In this document: positions 57,456-64,000 of the stretch, piece after piece
How positions within the stretch are numbered: position 1 is the first letter of the stretch
Layout of the letters: each line of letters begins with the position of its first letter
Assembly: GCA_030704615.1 (NCBI GenBank)
Contig: CM060734.1
Location: 18,724,001 to 18,788,000, forward strand
Length of the DNA: 64,000 nucleotides
Direction of reading: 5' to 3'
DNA from: Takakia lepidozioides
Lineage: Eukaryota > Streptophyta > Takakiopsida > Takakiales > Takakiaceae
Notes under the pieces: generated by a model
Told to the model about the DNA's origin: nothing
The model's input: the letters and a program-made list of their open reading frames with translations, nothing else
Databases searched by the model: none
Made by a program: the position numbers and the translations under genes

Positions 57456-58996
57456 TTAGACTATGGTACTGTGCAGCACAATTGTATCAGAATCAGACTC
57501 AGAGTCAGCCCCAACATCAGTTTCAAATCCCTCTGACCCCAATTCTGAGTCTGATGAGAGGGTTGTCACATGTCCAGTATTCTGGGCACCATCTCTTTCA
57601 ACCTTCACATCCACATAAGGAGGAACAACGGTGAATGGGATTGTCAAGTCCACAACATCTTCATGTGTACTTTGTAGCGTATGTGTCGTAACAAACTCTG
57701 GAACAAATGAAGCCTGCAGTGGAGATCCAGGAATCTTCTTTGGTGGAGAACCAGGAATGAGGAACTTCTTGAGAGAACCTTTTCTTGAAGCTGAGACCTC
57801 TTGCAACATGGTATCAGGTGTGACATCAACCTCAGGGTTCAACGGATCACCAACAATTGGTGCAACGATCCCCGGCCGCGACAGCCCCAAAGGTGACATT
57901 TGAAGTGTTGAAGAGTTTGGAGTTCGAGGGAAGTTTTGGTTCACGGCACTACCACCTTGTCCACTTTGGCCTCCACTGTAGTTGGTGGTGAATGCGCTAT
58001 AGTTGGTGGTGGCCTGAGATGGAGGTCATGGTCTTCGTTTGTTGGAATCAATGAAGCCATCATCTACTATCACACCTACACCATTACAACTGGTTTGAGA
58101 AGGCTGAACTATCACTTGGTGCCTAGTGTTCAAGACTCAGATTCCAAGTTGAGAAGCAAACTCCTCAATAAGGACTCGCATTCCACATCCATTATTTTGC
58201 AGTTGGACTCACACTCCACATGATTAAGCACATGGACTGACCCTCCACAGGACTCCCATTCCAAACTGGAAATCAGTGGAAATCATTAAGGACTCATAGT
58301 CCCAGTAATTAGTCAGCAAGTGGACTCACACTCCCCATGACTAAACACATCGACTCATACTCCACATGAGTCAGCACTTGGACTCACACTCTACATGACT
58401 AAAGACTCAGATTTCTAGTTAAGAATGACACTCCTCAATAAGGACTCCCCAGTATGGATTCACTCCACTGAAAGGACAAATAATAACATTTGCAGTCCCA
58501 CATGCAGACTCATAGTCAGTTGAAGGGGTTGAAGGTCCAATCTTGGGACTACAGTCCTGAGGATTGGACATGAAGTCCCCAGCCTTGGACCACACAAGTT
58601 TTCTGAAGAAGAAAACATGGAAATGTTGCAATCAATCTTACCTGGAACTTGGGTGTTTCTAACCCTGGCTTCGTGAAGTTGCTTTGTCATCCACCTTTGG
58701 CGCAGCTCAATCACTTTCAGCTTTTCCGCAAGTGCCTGCACCTCTGGGTCAAGAATCCTACACCCAAAACTAGAACATCAATCAGGATGCATGATCTCTG
58801 AACAGCTGAAGTCCCTACACCTGTTTGACGTCTTCATATGGGATGCCATACAAGCGGGATGGTAAGTGTGCTTACAAGATGCCACCACCATGTCCCAACA
58901 GTGGAAACCTTTGTGGCAAACAGGGCAAGGAGAGACCTTCAGGAAATCCTTGATGGACGTACTATCTTTGATCACTTGAGGATGACATATAGGCAT
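57456..58996 (-). pseudogene. RING-like zinc-finger half of a transposon-split gene
   Basis: The minus strand reads MPICHPQVIKDSTSIKDFLK, then VSPCPVCHKGFHCWDMVVAS and CKHTYHPACMASHMKTSNRC: a Cys-x2-Cys, Cys-x-His and Cys pattern like a RING/PHD-type finger. A TGA after EIMHPD is followed in the same frame by FGCRILDPEVQALAEKLKVI and a donor (CCAG/GTAAGA, 58642). A downstream exon (about 58013-57456) reads TTNYSAFTTNYSGGQSGQGG, Pro/Ser-rich sequence and an acidic tail (LSSDSELGSEGFETDVGADS). The junction phase between these exons is not resolved. Immediately upstream in the same frame lie a TGA and the coiled-coil tail at 59033-59182, so this is probably the C-terminal half of the same gene. 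Function unknown. Confidence 0.55.
58040..58560. repeat. GGACTCACACTCCACATGA-like dispersed words
   Basis: Words such as GACTCACACTCCACATGA, CACATGACTAA and AAGGACTC recur irregularly inside the inferred intron. Confidence 0.6.
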
Positions 58997-59032
58997 AGGA
59001 TAGATGGCGAGTCATTTGTCCCCATTTGTCAA

Positions 59033-59182
59033 GGCCTCAATCTGATCTTGGATAAGACTCATCTCTGTGTCAGCAACATCAACCACATTCTCTGCCACTC
59101 TAATGTCCCTGTCTTGTTGGTCCTCTGCATCACACAAAGCATTGAACTCTTTTTCGATCTTATCAGCATTGAGCCAAAATTC
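59033..59182 (-). pseudogene. Tail of coiled-coil gene, separated by element D
   Basis: The minus strand reads LNADKIEKEFNALCDAEDQQ, DRDIRVAENVVDVADTEMSL, IQDQIEALTNGDK, stop. It is acidic and helical like the frame ending at 61325 and in register with it once element D and one target copy are disregarded. The stop is TGA and the same frame continues into the zinc-finger segment. Confidence 0.65.
59174..59182 (+). repeat. Target duplication of element D, left copy
   Basis: CCAAAATTC, identical to 61316-61324. Confidence 0.85.
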
Positions 59183-61315
59183 CAACGACGCAACGGCGTG
59201 AGCGTACGCTCACGCAGGAGTGACGTGGCGTGAGCGTGATGTCAGTAGGCTGACATGACGACAAATGCTAACGTAGCGCTGCGTCGTCATCTGCCACGTC
59301 AGCATAAACATACGGTACCTATATCCTAGGATGGTCCTATGATTGTGGGATTAATCCAGGCAATCGTTGATTGAATACAATGAAGACTACCATCAAACAC
59401 CCGAAATGGGAAATAAGCCTACAACTGTGGCATCCATTTCACAACATTGTGCAATTAGAATTGTAAGTTTCACTATTACAATTACAAGGACGACAAAATA
59501 ACCTCACAACGTGAGTGCCATAGAGGCTGCCACGGGAAGACCATGGGAAACCTTCTTGACGTCCAAAGGTGCCATGATACATGAGTTCTAAGAACTTGCC
59601 ACACAGAGCACACGCCAAATGCCGAAACAAAACAGAAGTGATGATCGACGACCTCTACCAAAATGCCAAACCAGAGAATTTTTTTTTTTTGGAACAATAA
59701 GGAAAAAAAAAAAAAAAAAACAAAAACAGAGTAGAAGTGATGATCGGTGCCGATCATCACTTCTGCAATGTTTTTCTTTTTTCTTTTTTTTCCCGTATTT
59801 TTCCTTTTTAAAAAAAAGAAAAAAAAAAGAAGTGATGATCGGTGTCGATCATCACTTCTACTCTATTTTTATTTATTTTTATTTTTATTTTTTGTACTTT
59901 TCCCAAAAAATAAATAAAAAACATAACTGATGAGCGGTGCCCATCATCACTTACAGTGCTTCAAGATTTTGCAGAGTATTTTTCATTTCGGCCAGAATTG
60001 TGGTTCATATTATTTTGCTATCGTGTTTGAGTCCTGCATCTTTCCCCCCTTGCAAAGTTAGTTGTCCATCAAAACATGATCTTAGGGCTGGAAAGAAGTG
60101 ATGATCGGCACCGATCATCACTCAAACTGTTGTGTGCGGATGCAGAGAAATCTTCATTTCGCCCAAAAATGTGAATTGCATCGTTTTGTTTTCGTGTTTC
60201 AGTCCTACCTTTCCCCGATTGAAACTGAAATCTTCAAGAAAATGTGATGATCGGCGGCAATCATCACATTTAGACCTAGGATGGTACTTGTGAGGTAGTA
60301 GAATTCCCATCAGCAATCACTCTCTGTAGGGAATGTGATGATCGCCGCCGATCGTCACATTCTCATGTTTTGTGAATTGACATGTTGGGAATTGCATTGG
60401 GTTGGCGAGTTCGCAGATACACAAAATATGTGCTCATGGAGGGAAAACACTTGAGCGGTGTCCCTGATTATCTCGACATGTGGTCGGATCCTGACATGTG
60501 TCCGGATCTCCACATGTGGTCGGATCTTCGTTTGGGATAACAAACCGATTCCGTATTCGACAGCCCCCTGCCCAGTTTTAGCTTCATTTGTATGCAGAAG
60601 AAATGGCACTTCGCATGTGCGAGGCTCCATCACCTGATCCCAGAATGTCTGCACGCGGGAGTAGACATCCCAGATCTGAAGTTATGAATTTTTTGGACTT
60701 GGATGCAGAGGATGCGGAAATATGTTATGATGAGTCTGAGTCAAATTGACCTTTAAAGTTTCTATGTACTCTTTCTTCATCCTCATAAAAGTATTTTGAC
60801 TTGTTGCGACTGTTCATTTGTCCCAAGTACGAACGGAATGACTAATTACAAAACACACATTCACGGGTTGACATGGTCCCACGTGATATTGAAAGACATG
60901 AAATCCAACAAAGTTCGAAATTGCTTTCAGGGAAAAAAAACTACATCAATCCATCACAGTGTTCGCACTCATTCCCCTAACATCCATCCATCCTGCATTC
61001 ATGAATCCTTCGCATTGTTTGCACTCATCAATGTTATATTCATCCATCCTACATTCATCCAATCGATCGGCACGATGTTAAAGATGTAGTCTGCAATAAC
61101 TGGAAAGGATAAATCATTCCGCGGAAATAGGCACCTACCTTCTGTCCGCGGTTATAGGTCCGTGCCTTTGGAAATGACGTGGCGTCAACCACGCTGGCGA
61201 GGACTGCTGACGTGCCGTGACACCCGTGAACCAACGTGGTGACAACTGCTGACGTGGCGTGAGCCTGACTGCGTTCACGTGCTCACGCGGCCAGGCTCAC
61301 GCGGAGGTATTCCCC
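59183..61315. mobile_element. Element D: GTGAGC-terminal element, perfect 9-bp target duplication
   Basis: CCAAAATTC stands at 59174-59182 and 61316-61324, flanking 2133 bases. Left end CAACGACGCAACGGCGTGAG; right end (reverse complement) GGGGAATACCTCCGCGTGAG. Both ends contain several GCGTGAGC/GCTCACGC and CCACGTCAGCA blocks. CATTCATCC words lie near the right end (60955-61075). The middle carries six palindromes with homopolymer spacers. It encodes no long protein. It lies within a coiled-coil frame on the minus strand (EAEFW before, LNADKIEKEF after), which is in one frame without it. Confidence 0.85.
59630..60365. repeat. Palindrome array of element D (six units)
   Basis: Near-perfect palindromes of the type AAGTGATGATCGGTGCCGAT (then CATCACTT) lie at 59733-59764, 59829-59859, 59925-59952, 60095-60122, 60241-60270 and 60331-60362. 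The centre changes from unit to unit (GGTGCC, GGTGTC, GCGGTGCC, GGCACC, GGCGGC, GCCGCC) while arms covary. Runs of 12-18 A or T separate the first three. Confidence 0.9.
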
Positions 61316-61324
61316 CCAAAATTC
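61316..61324 (+). repeat. Target duplication of element D, right copy
   Basis: CCAAAATTC, identical to 59174-59182. Confidence 0.85.
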
Positions 61325-62268
61325 TGCTTCAATTGATTTCTTCTGGTCAAATTCCCTTTGTATCTCAGACTGTCTTCCCTTTCCACAGTTCAGTAACCCA
61401 ACACTCTCTTCCCCTTTTTGCATTACGGCTCGGATTGTGGCACCCTCGTGGGAGAGTTTGGCCTCTAGGTCTGCAATCTTGTTCCGACACTCTGGAAGAC
61501 ACCATTGTTTGTCTTCCATTTGCACCCGAACAATCCGCGTCTTCTCCATCAAGTCCAACTTCCCTTTCTTTAACCTCTCCAACTCTTCCTTTGCCCCACA
61601 CATCTCCTCATACTTCAAATCATGTAGTTCCTGAAGACTCACTAAGGCAATTGCCACATACTCCTGCTCATGTTTTTTCCTTTCCATCTCTGTAATCACT
61701 TGCTCAGGTGTTTGTTTCAATCCTTCTTTGCCTCTACCTGGGGTTTTGCGTAGCATCTCTTTCAATTCACAAACTCCTAGCTTTGGCTTACTGTCTATGC
61801 TGCTGGGGTCCTTTGCTTCTCGATGCTCCTTCATTCTTTCTTGTTGCTTAGCTGTCCATGCCGCGTATGCTGCCCAATAGAGTTTTTGTCCAGTCTTTTT
61901 TTCATAGGCAATGCCCCTTGCCATCAAGTTTGCAATGATACCACTGGTTGGCTTACAGTCATACCCATGAACCTTACTCCACAGGTCCTCGATTTTGGGA
62001 ATCAGACTCTTGTCAGTACAACCCATGTAAAAGTAGCCATTCTTGTTTGCAGGTTGTCCAAACAACTTTGCACATTGTTCTTTGGTGATGTCTTTATCTA
62101 AGACAAGTTGTTTGGGATTCTTGCCTGTCGCATTCAGCTTGAGGACATCCCTAAAGTAATCTGCTGATTTCTGCCCCCCTCTTTCGCCCATAGTGTATCT
62201 TCGGATGCCGCTTTGGAACTCTTCGCTTTCGTAGGTGAATTCTCTAACTTACTCCCCGATTGCACCAT
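61316..62268 (-). pseudogene. Coiled-coil protein, N-terminal part, split by element D
   Basis: The frame to 62191 encodes an N-terminal globular part (DYFRDVLKLNATGKNPKQLV, NKNGYFYMGCTDKSLIPKIE, YWAAYAAWTAKQQERMKEHR) and then a long Lys/Glu coiled coil (CGAKEELERLKKGKLDLMEK, KIADLEAKLSHEGATIRAVM, QREFDQKKSIEAEFW). The likely true start is Met at 62268 (MVQSGSKLENSPTKAKSSKA) in another frame; the two frames meet at a run of six G (62174-62179), where one base more or less would join them. No known family recognised; the zinc-finger segment at 58.8 kb is probably its C-terminal end. Confidence 0.6.
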
Positions 62269-62533
62269 TGTTTTGAACCGCTTCCTGAGTGCCCTACATA
62301 CTCCCAGCCCCACACTCCCATTAGACCAGTTTTTTACAGCTCCAGGTTGGTTATGTACGGAGACAACAACATGAGGGGGCAAGGATGGAGCTACAAACCA
62401 ACACCCTACCGACATTTCCAGCTTCATGAGAACCAACAAACCAACAAAACAACAAACCAACAAAACCAACAACCTACTGACATTCCCAGCTTCATGACAA
62501 CCATACTACCTAATTCTGACATGAAATTACCTT

Positions 62534-62830
62534 TCAATCAGAGGCCAAGTCTGGATCGTCTCTGGTTAACGCAAGTGCAGCCTTCAAGAAGTGCAAGTGA
62601 TCCATATAGATGACAAACCCGCTTTTCACACGTTTCCAAATTCTATATTCCTCCACATGGTTAGGTTTCAGAGAATCAACATTCACATATTGATGATATG
62701 CATTGCCATATTCCTCTTCGATCCCAACCAATGATTGACAGAAGGGACAAGTTTCTTGGTGTTCTATTTTATCTTGCTCCTCTTGTGATGTAACCGGGTG
62801 TCTCTCTCTCGAAGGCTCCTCTTCTTGCAT
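62534..62830 (-). CDS. Small unknown protein with a CPFC motif
   Basis: A 98-codon frame: acidic start (MQEEEPSRERHPVTSQEEQD), then ETCPFCQSLVGIEEEYGNAY and WKRVKSGFVIYMDHLHFLKA, ending in an acidic tail. Low-complexity CAACAAACCAACAA sequence follows. It could be the first exon of the coiled-coil gene, which lies 270 bases downstream on the same strand, or a separate transposon frame. Not recognised. Confidence 0.35.
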   Translation of the reverse strand: MQEEEPSRERHPVTSQEEQDKIEHQETCPFCQSLVGIEEEYGNAYHQYVNVDSLKPNHVEEYRIWKRVKSGFVIYMDHLHFLKAALALTRDDPDLASD

Positions 62831-63023
62831 TGGTCCTCTTCAATCTAGCGTCATGGTTCAGTTTAGGTAATTAGCTATGCAAGGATGAGCTGGGCTGTCA
62901 CGTGCTAACAACAACAAGAGACTACTCTACCCCTCTACCCCACCTAGGCCATGAGGTATGCAATAAAAGTGAAAATATGAGTAGAGAACACCAGAAAGCA
63001 CAAAAGCTAAGGGGGTGCCACAC

Positions 63024-63101
63024 CTGTAATGCTTCAACAAGATGTGGTGGGAGGTAGCGTGAGGGAGAGCCGCAGGCCACCTGCCATCCCCGCAAATCAG
63101 C
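63024..63101 (-). other. Possible internal exon of an unrecognised gene
   Basis: On the minus strand a strong acceptor (TGTTTGTGCAG) and donor (ATTACAG/GTGTGG) bound 78 bases; one frame reads DLRGWQVACGSPSRYLPPHL then VEALQ. No flanking exons could be matched to a family. Confidence 0.35.
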
Positions 63102-64000
63102 TGCACAAACACATGACATACTTAAGTTGAATAGTAGCCCCACAAATGCGACAACATATGCAGGCAAGCTGATGGAATCAGAGGACAGTAAAATGTAAAT
63201 TCTTGAAGGCACTAACATGGCAGCAAGAGAAACCAAACATTTTCAACACAGACACTCAAAATTCCTTGGCAATCAACAATCACAGTGTCAACCTCTTGGG
63301 CCCTTCTTCCGCACACTAGAAAACTGTTTACTGTCCAGCAATGCAAAAATGGGATGCACTTGCCCCCCTCACTATAACACAAAAAGGGTAGCTCGTTGGA
63401 AAGTAGTTTCAAGTCATAACAACAAAGACCAGTGACACAAATTCAAGGCTTTGTTCACCTGTTTGAATAGACTGGACTTGGTGATGACCTATATACAAAA
63501 TCACATTATCAGCATGGTGCAGCCAACGGTACTGTCCAAAGAAGATCACACCCCCCCTTGTGAACAACAAATCAACCTACCACCCTGGACTTGCACCTAT
63601 ATGATCTTGATGTACCTTGCGAGCTCCATCTCCAGCAAACAAACAATGGCAAACAAATATGATCCACATCGGGAGGGTCTCAGTGTGGCAATTGCTTCAC
63701 TCTCACAAGCACAATCTCATCAGGAGCAGAGCATCCATAAATACAAGACCCATTTGTATCTTTTTCTGGACAGAATAACCTAGAACATCTCATGTTAGAA
63801 TACTTCTACTATTCAGAAGGACGACCCAGTACCATTGTGACAAACTTTACATTCAGCTACATATGCTACATCTGCTACTCTTCCCCTGCCTCGCTGATAT
63901 CGTCCCTTTTATAACAACGACCACATTTGGTACAAGCCATATACAAATGCACCTTGACAGAAAAGGGCATGCACTCTCACTTGAAACCAGCCAGCGTCAA
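63102..64000. other. Right flank, no supported gene
   Basis: Short frames only. A gene on the minus strand that includes the exon above may extend off the window, but I cannot define it. Confidence 0.4.

Noticed and set aside
33634-61315. One giant element from terminus E to the right end of element D
   Set aside because: E and D's right end are very similar, but D already has its own left end with a perfect 9-bp duplication and frame restoration, so E needs another partner.

Overview
This is plant nuclear DNA. The recognisable host genes are plant-type: a PHT4;6-like anion transporter, a reticulon-like B22 gene, a COP9 signalosome subunit 1 remnant and a peroxisomal ABCD1/PXA1-type remnant. 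Introns are short GT-AG introns, and pentatricopeptide (PPR) motifs of the land-plant PLS type (MYAKCG) are present. Together these point to a streptophyte, most likely a seedless land plant with a repeat-rich genome; a charophyte alga cannot be excluded, and no species is identified. Only two genes look intact: PHT4;6-like (49773-51179, +, one exon) and RTNLB22-like (54125-51755, -, four exons). Everything else is transposons, transposon-borne genes and decayed gene copies.

Layout. 0-2.3 kb: flank with CACTAG repeats and one arm of an inverted repeat. 2.3-7.2 kb: decayed Ty3 chromovirus (-) whose reverse transcriptase is split by a 1.65-kb element (A). 7.2-7.7 kb: other inverted-repeat arm. 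7.7-9.6 kb: CSN1 pseudogene. 10.2 kb: single terminus (B) of the same family as A. 11.1-15.6 kb: two MULE-type transposase genes (-). 16.6-21.8 kb: a ten-exon gene (+) encoding a ParB-like domain and a beta-class amino-methyltransferase, head to head with the better transposase. 22.4-26.1 kb: 177-bp direct repeat and a second decayed copy of the chromovirus. 26.4-31.25 kb: Ty1/copia element with 153-bp LTRs. 32.2-33.1 kb: CACTA-type transposase-associated frame. 33.6 kb: terminus E. 34.5-36.0 kb: unknown 358-aa frame with a repeated 5' flank. 36.7-41.6 kb: element C carrying amplified, broken PPR exons. 41.7-44.1 kb: non-chromovirus Ty3 (-). 44.5 kb: LINE RT scrap. 45.8-47.9 kb: ABCD1-like remnant. 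49.8-54.1 kb: the two intact genes. 57.4-62.3 kb: coiled-coil/zinc-finger gene (-) split by element D.

The strongest new signal is an element family (A, C, D complete; B, E as single ends). Its termini are rich in GTGAGC/GCTCAC, it makes 7-11-bp target duplications, it has subterminal GGATGAATG motifs in most members, and each complete member carries an internal array of short near-perfect palindromes separated by homopolymer runs. The palindrome sequence differs in each element. Taking out A or D on paper, with one copy of the target duplication, puts the interrupted coding frame back in register, so the element limits are well supported. Target size and gene-fragment content (PPR in C) suggest Mutator-like/Pack-MULE behaviour. 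The MULE transposases and the ParB-methyltransferase gene near terminus B are candidates for an autonomous partner carrying a DNA-modification gene; that link is inference.
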